Origin: Mycobacterium arosiense ATCC BAA-1401 = DSM 45069
GTDB lineage: Bacteria; Actinomycetota; Actinomycetes; Mycobacteriales; Mycobacteriaceae
Direction: 5' to 3'
Assembly (NCBI RefSeq): GCF_002086125.1
Contig: NZ_MVHG01000015.1
Span: forward strand, 30,918-94,917
Length of the DNA: 64,000 nt
Part shown: positions 49,192 through 58,778 of the stretch, piece by piece
How positions within the stretch are numbered: the stretch's first letter is position 1
Layout of the letters: every line of letters starts with the position of its first letter
Notes under the pieces: generated by a model
What the model was told of the DNA's origin: nothing
Seen by the model: only the letters and a program-made list of their open reading frames with translations
Database searches by the model: none
Program-made: the position numbers and the translations under genes

Positions 49192-50660
49192 TGTCCCGGC
49201 TTGCCGCGACACTGTTGCTGATCGCCGCGCTGGCGGCCGGGTGTTCGGACACCAGGCCGGGGCTACCGGCCGCCACCCCGGACCTTGCGCACGGTCTGGC
49301 CAAGCGGGTGGGCGTCGAGGGCCTGCTGACCCACCTGCGCGCGCTGCAAAACATCGCCAACGCCAATGGCGGCAACCGCGCGGACGGAACACCCGGCTTC
49401 GAGGCCAGCGTGGACTACGTGGCCAAGGCGCTGCGCGACAAGGGTTTCGACGTCCAGACGCCGCAGTTCGACCGGCTCTATACCGTGTCGTTGGGCAAGC
49501 CGGCGCTGACCGTCGCGGGCCGCACCTATCCCGTCGACCAGGCTTCGCTGCTGGTCCAAACGCCGCCCGGCGGACTGACCGGCCAGCCGGTCCGGCCGGC
49601 CCGGCCCTCGGGGTGCACGGCCGGCGATTACCCGGCAACGCTGCCCAAGGGGTCGATCGCCGTCGTCGACGACGCGCACTGTTCGGTGGTCGACAAACAG
49701 AACAGCGCAGTGGCCAAGGGCGCGAGCGCGCTGATCGTGCTCAGTTCGCCCACCGGGCGGGGCGCGCCGCCCACGCTGTTCACCCCCGGATATTTCAAGC
49801 AGCTGACCGTGCCGGTCGCCGTGCTGGGTTCGTATGGCGCCGCCGCGCTGAGCGGCTCCACGGCACCGGTACGCCTGGTGCTGGATGCGCGCAACGTCAA
49901 GATCACTTCGCGAAACATCGTGGCGCAGACCAAGACCGGGTCGGCCCACGACGTCGTCCTGGTGGGCGCGCACCTGGACGGCTCCCGCGCCAGCCCCGGG
50001 ATCAACGACGACGGTTCCGGGGTGGCCGCCGTGCTGGAGACGGCGCTGCGACTGGGCCCGCTGGCCCCTGTGAACAATGCGGTGCGGTTTGTGTTCTGGG
50101 GCGCCGAGGAGGACGGCCGAAACGGCGTGATGGACTACGTGTTCGGCATGGACCGCGAGCAACTCAACGACATCGCGCTCTACCTGAACTTCACCATGCT
50201 GGGGTCGCCGAATGCGGGATTCTTCACCGACGACGGTGATCAGTCCGGCCCGCCCGCCCCCAACGTCTCGGCCGCTGACGTGCCCGAGGGTTCGGCCGGC
50301 ATCGAACGCACCCTGGCCGGTTATCTGAACCTCGCCGGCAAGCGTCCCGCCGACATGCCGTTGGACACCAGGGCCGACTACCACCCGTTCATGGTGGCCG
50401 GCGTGCCGGTAGGGGGCATGACCACCGGCGCCGCGCAGCCGAAATCCCCCGTGCAGGCCCGGTTGTGGGGCGGCCAGGCCGGCGTGCCGTTCGATCCCAA
50501 TTTCCAGAGCCCGCGCGACACCGTCGACAACATCAACCGGGAAGCGTTGGCGGTCATGGGTTCTGGCGTCGCGTTCGTCGTCGGCAGCTATGCGGAGTCC
50601 ATCGGTGGGGTCAACGGGGTGCCGCCACACAACAAGAGGCATCGCACCCGGGTGCCGTAA
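49188..50660 (+). CDS. LpqL paralogue, probably inactive (M28 fold)
   Basis: 490 aa lipoprotein (lipobox LAAGC) that aligns with LpqL from end to end, including the PA domain, and starts at an ATG overlapping its stop. His262, Asp274, Glu307 and Glu308 are kept, but the fourth and fifth zinc ligands are changed: the Asp of LNFDML is Thr336 (LNFTML) and the C-terminal His is Gln440 (PNFQSPR). Without these the two-zinc site cannot form normally, so it is probably a pseudoenzyme or has a new role. It appears to be a tandem duplication; I recall only one lpqL in M. tuberculosis. Confidence 0.88.
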   Translation: MMSRLAATLLLIAALAAGCSDTRPGLPAATPDLAHGLAKRVGVEGLLTHLRALQNIANANGGNRADGTPGFEASVDYVAKALRDKGFDVQTPQFDRLYTVSLGKPALTVAGRTYPVDQASLLVQTPPGGLTGQPVRPARPSGCTAGDYPATLPKGSIAVVDDAHCSVVDKQNSAVAKGASALIVLSSPTGRGAPPTLFTPGYFKQLTVPVAVLGSYGAAALSGSTAPVRLVLDARNVKITSRNIVAQTKTGSAHDVVLVGAHLDGSRASPGINDDGSGVAAVLETALRLGPLAPVNNAVRFVFWGAEEDGRNGVMDYVFGMDREQLNDIALYLNFTMLGSPNAGFFTDDGDQSGPPAPNVSAADVPEGSAGIERTLAGYLNLAGKRPADMPLDTRADYHPFMVAGVPVGGMTTGAAQPKSPVQARLWGGQAGVPFDPNFQSPRDTVDNINREALAVMGSGVAFVVGSYAESIGGVNGVPPHNKRHRTRVP

Positions 50661-50825
50661 CCGCGCGGCTTGTCGGCGCTCTGCGGCGTGATCGAACCTA
50701 CCTTTTAGCAGCCCCGCGTCGGGCCCTTGTTTGCTGGGTCCTCGATTCCTGCTGCCGGGACGGCTGATACCTCTAGGATGAGTTTCCTTGATGCTGCGCC
50801 ATAGCCGGTCGGGATGAGGTTGGTC

Positions 50826-52274
50826 ATGAATAGCCGTGCGCTCAGGTCGGCACTCCTGTGGGCGTCGGCGATGGTCGTGGTGGCCGGTTGCACGACGTTC
50901 GTCGACGGACGCGCCCTGTCGATGCTCAACGACCCGTTTCTGGTCGGCGGGTTGCCCGCGACCAACGGACCCAGCGGGATCCGTTCGAACGCGCCCAGGC
51001 CCACCGGCAAGGTGCTCGATACCGACAACGGCGCCATCGACGCCCTGGCGCTGCTGTCGGTCAACGACATCGAGGACTACTGGCAATCGGTGTACGACCA
51101 ATCGCTGCAGGGCAAGTTCGTTCCGGTCGGCAAGATGGTGTCCTACGACTCGACCGATCCGAGCAGCCCGCTCGTGTGCCACAACGACACCTACAAGCTC
51201 GTCAACGCCTTCTACACCGGCAAGTGCAATCTGATCGCCTGGGACCGGGGCGTATTCATGCCCATGGCGCAGAAGTATTTCGGCGACATGTCCGTCACCG
51301 GCGTGCTCGCGCACGAATTCGGACACGCGCTGCAGCAGATGGCAAAGCTGGTGACCAGACGGGACGCGACCATCGTCCACGAGCAGCGGGCCGACTGCTT
51401 CGCCGGCGTCTACCTGTACTGGGTCGCCGACGGCAAGTCGCCCCGTTTCACGCTGAGCACCGCCGACGGTCTCGACCACGTGCTGGCCGGGATCATCACC
51501 ACGCGGGACCCGGTCATGGACAGCGAGACCCAAATCGACGACGCCCACGGCTCCGCCCTGGACCGGATCGGCGCCTTCCAAATGGGATTCCTTAACGGCG
51601 CCTCGGCCTGCGCGGCGATCAACCGTAAGGAAATCGAGAAGCGCCGCGGCGACCTGCCGAATGCCCTGCGGGTCGACTCCACCACCGGCACACCCGAGAC
51701 CGGCGAGGTCCCGATCAGCCGAGACACCCTGTCGAATCTCATGGAGCTGCTGGGAAGGATCTTCGCCCCGGCGAGCCCTCCGGCACTGACCTACCAGCCG
51801 GCCGACTGTCACGACGCCAAGGCCACCCCGCCGGCGTCCTACTGCCCGGGCACCAACACCATCGTGGTCGACCTGCCCGGCCTCGCCGCCATGGGCACGG
51901 TCGCCGACGAGAAGCAACAGACCCTGCCGCAGGGCGACGACACCGCGCTGTCGGTCGTGATGTCCAGATACGCGCTGGCCGTCCAGCATGAACGCGGCCT
52001 GCCGATGCAGAGCCCATGGACCGCGCTGCGCACCGCATGCCTGACCGGTGTTGTACATCGCAAGATGGCCGAGCCGATCGACCTGCGCTCGCACAACCAA
52101 TTGGTGCTGACCGCAGGCGATCTCGACGAGGCGGTCGCCGGCCTGCTCACCAACCATCTGGTCGCCAGCGACGCGGACGGCACCAGCGTGCCGGCCGGGT
52201 TCACCCGGATCAACGCGTTCCGCGGCGGCGTGACCGGCAACGCGGACGCCTGTTACTCGCGCTATCCCGGCTGA
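50826..52274 (+). CDS. lpqM: LpqM lipoprotein metalloprotease-like
   Basis: 482 aa from ATG 50826 (ATG 50814 also possible). Signal peptide with lipobox VAGC. A zincin motif HEFGHALQQ with the downstream Glu in HEQRADCFAGVY (HExxH...ExxxD type) indicates a neutral zinc metalloprotease, anchored outside the membrane. LpqM of mycobacteria has been linked to conjugal DNA transfer; whether this holds here is unknown. It is 165 bp after the LpqL paralogue. A late Cys-rich part (DACYSRYPG) closes the protein. Confidence 0.9.
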   Translation: MNSRALRSALLWASAMVVVAGCTTFVDGRALSMLNDPFLVGGLPATNGPSGIRSNAPRPTGKVLDTDNGAIDALALLSVNDIEDYWQSVYDQSLQGKFVPVGKMVSYDSTDPSSPLVCHNDTYKLVNAFYTGKCNLIAWDRGVFMPMAQKYFGDMSVTGVLAHEFGHALQQMAKLVTRRDATIVHEQRADCFAGVYLYWVADGKSPRFTLSTADGLDHVLAGIITTRDPVMDSETQIDDAHGSALDRIGAFQMGFLNGASACAAINRKEIEKRRGDLPNALRVDSTTGTPETGEVPISRDTLSNLMELLGRIFAPASPPALTYQPADCHDAKATPPASYCPGTNTIVVDLPGLAAMGTVADEKQQTLPQGDDTALSVVMSRYALAVQHERGLPMQSPWTALRTACLTGVVHRKMAEPIDLRSHNQLVLTAGDLDEAVAGLLTNHLVASDADGTSVPAGFTRINAFRGGVTGNADACYSRYPG

Positions 52275-52289
52275 CCGATCACCGGCCGA

Positions 52290-53159
52290 TCAACCGATTT
52301 CTACGAGCCTGGGGATCACTTCATCGCCCAGGCGGCGAACGAAACCGACCGGGTCCGGATTGCCGGGGAACGGACCGGCATTGACCAGCTCGACGCCGAG
52401 TTCGGCGTAGCCCTCGACGGTCCTGAAGTATCCGTCCAGGTCCTCGAACGGATCGACGAAGTAGCCGACCGTCTTGCGGATCTCGCCGGGGTCGCGTCCG
52501 ACCGCATCGCAGTGACGGTGCAGCACCTCGATCTTGTGCTTGACCGCGTCGACCTCGGCCATCGTGGAATTCCAGATGTCGGCGTACTGCGCGACCAGAC
52601 GCAGCGTCTTCTTCTCCCCGTCCCCGCCGATCAACACCGGGGGACGCCGAATCGGTTGTGGCGCACAGATCGTCTCGGCCAGCTGATAGTGCTTGCCTTC
52701 GTATGGGCCGTCGTTGTCGCTCCACATCTGCCGGCAGATCTGCAGTGTTTCCTCGAGCATCTCGAAGCGTCGGCTCACCGGCGGATACGGAAAGCCGAGG
52801 GCGGCGTGTTCCCGGTCGTACCAGGCCGCGTCGAGTCCCAATATCGACCGGCCCTGCGACAAGACGTCCAGCGTCGTGACCGCCTTGGCCAGCAGCCCCG
52901 GGTACCGGTAGGTGACGCCGGTGACCAACAGGCCCAGGTCGATCCTCGCCGTGTGTGCGGCCAAGAAGCCCAGTGAGGTGTACCCCTCCAGAAACGGGTC
53001 CTCCACCCGCCCCATGGCTTCCATCTGAAAGAAGTGGTCGGCCAGGGTGAACAGCGTCGCGCCGCCTTGCTCGGCCGCCGCGGCCGCCGCGGCCAGCGTC
53101 GGGCCCAGCCTGGCCGGGTCTCCCGGTAGGAAGTCGATGAAATGCAATCCCAATTCCAT
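52290..53159 (-). CDS. LLM-class (F420-type) oxidoreductase
   Basis: 289 aa luciferase-like TIM barrel. ADHFFQMEAMG with the F420/FMN-region residues, TGVTYRYPGLLAKAVTTLDVLSQGRSILGLDAAWYDREHAALGFPYP and PPVLIGGDGEKKTLRLVAQYADIWN are typical of mycobacterial F420-dependent oxidoreductases of the LLM class. The substrate is unknown. It is 24 bp downstream of marR and is probably regulated by it. Confidence 0.88.
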   Translation of the reverse strand: MELGLHFIDFLPGDPARLGPTLAAAAAAAEQGGATLFTLADHFFQMEAMGRVEDPFLEGYTSLGFLAAHTARIDLGLLVTGVTYRYPGLLAKAVTTLDVLSQGRSILGLDAAWYDREHAALGFPYPPVSRRFEMLEETLQICRQMWSDNDGPYEGKHYQLAETICAPQPIRRPPVLIGGDGEKKTLRLVAQYADIWNSTMAEVDAVKHKIEVLHRHCDAVGRDPGEIRKTVGYFVDPFEDLDGYFRTVEGYAELGVELVNAGPFPGNPDPVGFVRRLGDEVIPRLVEIG

Positions 53160-53183
53160 TGCCGCTTACGCCCTTTCGCGTTC

Positions 53184-53618
53184 TTATTGCTCGGTCAAGC
53201 GCTCGAGTAGCGACAACGCGTCGACGATGACGCGCCGCTCGGCCTCGGTGTAGCGCTCCTGGATGGTGCGCGCCAACCACTCCTCCCGGGCGCGCCGGCC
53301 ACTTTCGGCGCGCCGTTTGCCGACCGGGGTCAGCGAAATTACTTGGCGTCGCCCGTCATTCGGATCCGGGGCGCGCTCGATGAGCCCGCGTTGGCTCAGG
53401 GCGGCCAGGATGGTGGCCATCGACTGCGGCCGCACCTGTTCGGCACCGGCCAATGCGCTGGCCGAGGACGGCCCCTCTTTCCACAGCCGGGTGAGCACCG
53501 CGGTCTGTGACGGTGTCAGACTGTCGGTGGCGATGTCCTTCAACCGGCGCCGTAGCCGGCTGAACACCACCCTGATGTCGCGCGCCGCCGCCACCGCGGA
53601 GTCGCTGATGCCATCCAC
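53184..53618 (-). CDS. MarR-family regulator
   Basis: 144 aa winged helix-turn-helix: LTPSQTAVLTRLWKEGPSSASALAGAEQVRPQSMATILAALSQRGLIERAPDPNDGRRQVISLTPVGK, including the DxRxxxxxLT wing. Dimerisation helices lie at both ends. It precedes the LLM oxidoreductase on the same strand, and three half-sites in its own promoter suggest autoregulation, with release by a phenolic or oxidising ligand as is usual in the family. Confidence 0.92.
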   Translation of the reverse strand: MDGISDSAVAAARDIRVVFSRLRRRLKDIATDSLTPSQTAVLTRLWKEGPSSASALAGAEQVRPQSMATILAALSQRGLIERAPDPNDGRRQVISLTPVGKRRAESGRRAREEWLARTIQERYTEAERRVIVDALSLLERLTEQ

Positions 53619-53633
53619 GCCATCACTCTAAAT

Positions 53634-53667
53634 TAGACAGTTGAAACTGTCCAGTTTTGGCTGTCTA
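53634..53667. promoter_or_regulatory. Candidate MarR operator with nested inverted repeats
   Basis: GACAGTT-GA-AACTGTC (53636-53651) is a perfect 7-bp inverted repeat with a 2-bp spacer, the size of a MarR dimer site. Further out, TAGACAG (53634-53640) and CTGTCTA (53661-53667) pair perfectly over 20 bp. It sits 16 bp upstream of the marR start codon and overlaps the stop codon of the upstream hydrolase gene. Confidence 0.65.
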
Positions 53668-54288
53668 TTTCCGCCCGAGCAGCTGCAGCGCCGCATCGAC
53701 GGCCAACGCCGGTACGTTCAACGTCTTGGACCGCAGATCGTGGCGGGCACTGGCGATCTCGACGACGGCGGCGGTCCCGGTGACCAAGGCGGCCGCGGCG
53801 CGCAGTTCGTCGGGCGTGCCGAACGGATCGGACGTCCCGTGCGTGAACACGGTCGGCACGGTGATGTCAGGCAGGTGCTCGGTGCGAGTGCGTTCGGGTT
53901 TGCCGGGGGGATGGACCGGATAGGAGAAGAGCGTCAGCACATCCACCGCCGCCTCCGCGGCGGCGACGACCATGGACGTCTGCCGGCCGCCATAGGAATG
54001 CCCGCCGGCGATCAGCGGTCCGTCGGCCAGGCCGCGGCACACCCCGATGGCCTCGACGATGCCGGTCCGGTCGGTGGCGGCGGAACCCGACGGTGGCCCG
54101 GTGGGCCGGCGGCGCCGGTAGGGCAGGTTGTAGCGCACCGCAAGCCAGCCCCGTTGCGCCCACTCGTCGCAAACCTGTTGCAGCAGAACGGCGTCCCGGT
54201 TTCCGCCGGCGCCGTGAGTTAGGACCACCACGCCTGTCGGGTCGCCCACGGGAAGGTGCGCGATGCCCGCGATCTCGTCGAGATTCAT
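53665..54288 (-). CDS. Alpha/beta hydrolase (dienelactone hydrolase-like)
   Basis: 207 aa, Rv0421c-like. VVVLTHGAGGNRDAV (oxyanion loop), the nucleophile elbow GGHSYGGRQ, acid in FTHGTSDPFGTPDEL, and a His in IASARHDLRS. It belongs to the KANL3/Tex30-like small alpha/beta hydrolases. Substrate unknown. It begins 4 bp after thiD on the same strand, so the TPP-controlled thiCD transcript may extend into it. Confidence 0.85.
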   Translation of the reverse strand: MNLDEIAGIAHLPVGDPTGVVVLTHGAGGNRDAVLLQQVCDEWAQRGWLAVRYNLPYRRRRPTGPPSGSAATDRTGIVEAIGVCRGLADGPLIAGGHSYGGRQTSMVVAAAEAAVDVLTLFSYPVHPPGKPERTRTEHLPDITVPTVFTHGTSDPFGTPDELRAAAALVTGTAAVVEIASARHDLRSKTLNVPALAVDAALQLLGRK

Positions 54289-54292
54289 GCGA

Positions 54293-55132
54293 TCATGACA
54301 GCCGAAACAGTGGGGAGACGAGGCCGTGGCCGCGGCCCAGCGGATATGCGGCGCGCAGACATTCGGTCACCCAGCGCTTGCCGAACTCGACGGCGTCCGG
54401 AACGGTGAAGCCGTGCGCCAGCGCGCACGCGACGGCGCTGGCGAGTGTGTCGCCACCGCCGTGGTCGTTACCGGTCGCGATCCGCTGGGCATCGAATACG
54501 TAAAAGTCGGCGCCGTCATAGAGCAGGTCGCTGCTGCGCTCCGATGACCGTAAATGACCACCCTTCACCAGCACCCATTGCGGGCCCAGCGCGTGCAGCG
54601 CCTTGGCCGCCGCCCGCTGCGACTCGGCGTCGACCACGTCGACATCGACCAGCAGCCGCACCTCGTCGAGGTTGGGCGTCACCAGCGTCGCTAACGGAAA
54701 CAGTTGGCTGCGAAGCGAATCCAGGGCGGCCGGCGCCATCAGCGCGTCGCCGTGCATGGACGCCGCCACCGGGTCGACGACGAGTGGAACCGACAACCCC
54801 AGCCCCCGCCAGGTGCTGGCGACGGTGTCGATGATGCGGGGCGACGCCAGCATTCCGGTCTTGGCGGATTGAATGCCGATGTCGGCGACGACCGCCTCCA
54901 TCTGCCCCGCGACCACGTCATCGGGCACCTCGTGAAAGCTCTGCACGCCCAACGTGTTCTGGACGGTGACGGCGGTGACCGCGACGCACGCGTGCACGCC
55001 CAGCAGCGCCATGGTGCGCATGTCGGCTTCGATGCCCGCGCCGCCCCCGGAGTCCGATCCGGCGATGGACAGCACCCGCCGCGGCGTGGTGCCCGGCGAT
55101 GGTAGAGGCAGAACGGGAGGCAGCTCGCTCAT
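54293..55132 (-). CDS. thiD: HMP kinase / HMP-P kinase
   Basis: 279 aa ribokinase-fold enzyme that phosphorylates HMP twice to HMP-PP for thiamine. RVLSIAGSDSGGGAGIEADMRTM, AVTAVTVQNTLGV, SAKTGML, VDPV (here DPVAASMHGDAL) and the ATP/anion-hole motif are present; the usual GTGCT is DHGGGDTLASAVACALA with the catalytic Asp preserved. It lies 73 bp after thiC. The gap holds a short palindromic repeat. Confidence 0.95.
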   Translation of the reverse strand: MSELPPVLPLPSPGTTPRRVLSIAGSDSGGGAGIEADMRTMALLGVHACVAVTAVTVQNTLGVQSFHEVPDDVVAGQMEAVVADIGIQSAKTGMLASPRIIDTVASTWRGLGLSVPLVVDPVAASMHGDALMAPAALDSLRSQLFPLATLVTPNLDEVRLLVDVDVVDAESQRAAAKALHALGPQWVLVKGGHLRSSERSSDLLYDGADFYVFDAQRIATGNDHGGGDTLASAVACALAHGFTVPDAVEFGKRWVTECLRAAYPLGRGHGLVSPLFRLS

Positions 55133-55159
55133 TGTGCCGGATCACCGCGACCCGGCCCC

Positions 55160-55179
55160 CGCAAGCGGGAGGTGCCCCC
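55160..55179. repeat. Short palindromic repeat in thiC-thiD gap
   Basis: CGCAAGCGGGAGGTGCCCCC is the reverse complement, with one change, of the element at 44217-44236 in the thiO-thiS gap. Both therefore sit at the second position of a thiamine operon. Hairpin potential is clear (GCAAGCGGGAGGTGCCCCCGG). Confidence 0.55.
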
Positions 55180-55205
55180 GGCGCCCGGCCGCGCCGCGCT
55201 TGAAA

Positions 55206-56888
<1,683 letters not shown>

Positions 56889-56891
56889 TCA

Positions 56892-56985
56892 TCTCCCTAC
56901 GCCGGCATTACCCGGTCAGGTTCGTACGGTCGACGGCCCCGAGCCGTCCTCTCAGCGCACTCGGCGTGCGCTCCCGCGTCGTATG
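56892..56985 (-). promoter_or_regulatory. TPP riboswitch upstream of thiC
   Basis: On the minus strand: CGCGGGAGCGC, then GCGCTGAGAGGACGG (CUGAGA), then GAACCTGACCGGGTAATGCCGGCGTAGGGAGAT (CCUGA and AUGCCGGCGUAGGGA). All hallmark thi-box segments are present. The ribosome-binding AGGGAGA is part of the aptamer end, so control is probably translational. TAACGT at 57007-57002 is a possible -10 box. Confidence 0.95.
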
Positions 56986-57095
56986 GATGGGTCCGCATGC
57001 GACGTTACCCCGACGGCCGACCGCGTGGCAGGGTGCGATGGCCTTTTCAGCCGGGACGGTAGCCGCGGGCGTTCGCGGAGTGGAAAAATGCAAAC

Positions 57096-57803
57096 GTGCG
57101 ACAGCGCAGGCGAACAGGGGAATCGTCATCCGAGCCGGGCGGCGCGCGATTTTCCGAGCCGACCGAGCCGGCCCCCGGATACCTGAACATCGGCGCGTTC
57201 CGCTTCTGGTTCGTGGGCCAGCGGTGGGAATGGTCCGACGAGGTGGCCAGGATGCACGGCTACGAGCCCAACGAGGTCGAGCCGACGACCGAACTGCTGT
57301 TGTCGCACAAGCATCCCGACGATCGCGCGCACGTGCAGGAGCTGCTCGACTACGCACTGCAGTCCGCCGAGTCGTTCTCCAGCCGGCACCGGTTCATCGA
57401 CACCGCCGGCACGGTGCACGACTCGATCGTCGTCGCCGACCGCATGCTGGACGAGTCGGGCACCGTGCTGGGCACCGCGGGTTACTACATCGACCTCACC
57501 AACACCTTCGACGAGACCCGCCAGGAGGTGCTCGACACGGCGCTGCCCGACCTGTTCGAGAGCCGCGCGGCCATCGAGCAGGCCAAGGGCGTGCTGATGT
57601 ACGTCTACCGGGTCAGCGCCGAGCAGGCGTTTCGGGTACTGCAGTGGCGCTCGCAGGAGACCAATGTGAAGCTGCGGTCGCTGGCCAGGCAACTGCTCGC
57701 CGAAGTGGCCGCGCTGCCGGTCCCGGCGGCGGCGCTGCAGAGTCAGTTCGACCATTTGCTGCTGACCGCTCACGAGCGAATTCCGGCCGAGCCCGGCGGG
57801 TAA
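57096..57803 (+). CDS. PAS-ANTAR RNA-binding antiterminator-type regulator
   Basis: 235 aa. Residues about 30-145 are a PAS domain (FRFWFVGQRWEWSDEVARMHGYEPNEV, LSHKHPDDRAHVQELL, GYYIDLT), and 150-215 an ANTAR domain (LFESRAAIEQAKGVLMYVYRVSAEQAFRVLQWRSQETNVKLRSLARQLL). ANTAR proteins bind paired RNA hairpins to prevent termination. Several mycobacterial PAS-ANTAR proteins exist; target and ligand are unknown. GTG 57096. It diverges from thiC. Confidence 0.9.
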   Translation: MRQRRRTGESSSEPGGARFSEPTEPAPGYLNIGAFRFWFVGQRWEWSDEVARMHGYEPNEVEPTTELLLSHKHPDDRAHVQELLDYALQSAESFSSRHRFIDTAGTVHDSIVVADRMLDESGTVLGTAGYYIDLTNTFDETRQEVLDTALPDLFESRAAIEQAKGVLMYVYRVSAEQAFRVLQWRSQETNVKLRSLARQLLAEVAALPVPAAALQSQFDHLLLTAHERIPAEPGG

Positions 57804-57941
57804 CCGGTGAATCGACAAACGGGCAGGTCGGGTACGGGTTAGTCTCGGGCCATCTGCGATGCGCGACCGCGCGTCTGTGCCGCGTCTTCGGGCTTAGCAG
57901 GCAGCAGATCCCAACGTTGGCTGTGGCGAAAGGCATGAAAG

Positions 57942-58292
57942 TTGTTGGCGGTCGAACACGAGGCCCACGACGGCGTAGTGGTCGTGAGTGTCAAAGGCGA
58001 TGTCGACTCCAGTAACGTTGGTGAGCTCGCCGCTCACCTGACCACGGCGGTCGGGCTGGCCCTGACACCGCCGGTGCGCCCGGTGGTGATCGACTTGCTG
58101 GCGGTCGAATTTTTCGGGAGCGCGGCGCTCAACGCGGTGCTCGACTGTCATGACAACGCCAAGGTCGGCGGGACCGCGGTGCGGCTAGTCGCCGACCACG
58201 ACCAGGTGCTGCGGCCGATTCAGGTCACCGAGGTGGACCGGGTGTTCGACATCTACCCCACCCTGACCGCGGCGTTGCAGCGACGACGATAG
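57942..58292 (+). CDS. STAS-domain anti-sigma factor antagonist
   Basis: 116 aa, from TTG 57942 or 57945; no better start was found in this frame. The STAS core is VVSVKGDVDSSNVGELAAHLTTA and VIDLLAVEFFGSAALNAVLDCHD. The phosphorylatable Ser appears in FFGSAAL in place of the usual (M/L)DSSGL. Such proteins bind anti-sigma kinases of the RsbW type. No kinase or sigma gene lies nearby. It follows the PAS-ANTAR gene by 138 bp and may act in the same stress circuit. Confidence 0.8.
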   Translation: MLAVEHEAHDGVVVVSVKGDVDSSNVGELAAHLTTAVGLALTPPVRPVVIDLLAVEFFGSAALNAVLDCHDNAKVGGTAVRLVADHDQVLRPIQVTEVDRVFDIYPTLTAALQRRR

Positions 58293-58381
58293 CCATGAAT
58301 GCGCGACTGCCGGCTGACCTTGCCGGCAAAACCCGGCCGCGAGGTTGCCCTCGCGGGAAGCGCCCCGGCGGCCCGACCCGA

Positions 58382-58660
58382 TTAGGCCTCCTCCATCGCC
58401 TCGCCGAGCTCTTCGAGAAGCTTGTTGTGGTGGTTGCTGGCCAGCAGGTGTCCGGCAGCGATGACCAGGGCCACCGGCCAGTCGATGAGTTCGAGGGCCG
58501 CCAGGGCCGCCAACCCGCCGAAGTAGGCCAACTGCTCTGGCCTGGGGATTTCCACCTGGCCGATGGCCGGTAAATTCACCGCGAAGGTCTCACCCTCGCG
58601 GATCTTGGCCACCGCCTCGCGCTGGGGGGTGCCGCGCCGCGACTGCTTTTCCGCCATCAT
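58382..58660 (-). CDS. Small membrane-hairpin protein (Rv0424c-like)
   Basis: 92 aa from ATG 58660, with AAAGG upstream. A polar N-terminus (KQSRRGTPQREAVAKIREG) precedes one hydrophobic hairpin (AYFGGLAALAALELIDWPVALVIAAGHLLASN) and an acidic C-terminal helix (LLEELGEAMEEA). The segment LIDWPVALVIAAGHLL resembles LVEWPLLLAVGGSALL in the protein encoded on the other side of ctpH. Function unknown. Confidence 0.8.
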   Translation of the reverse strand: MMAEKQSRRGTPQREAVAKIREGETFAVNLPAIGQVEIPRPEQLAYFGGLAALAALELIDWPVALVIAAGHLLASNHHNKLLEELGEAMEEA

Positions 58661-58778
58661 TTGCCTTTCGGTAACGAAGGGTTTCCCGCCTCGCTGGGTC
58701 ACGCGTACAACGTCGGACCTATGTCGACGATGACCGACCCCGGGGGCGATCCGCTGGTTTCGTCGTTTGCTTCGGTGC

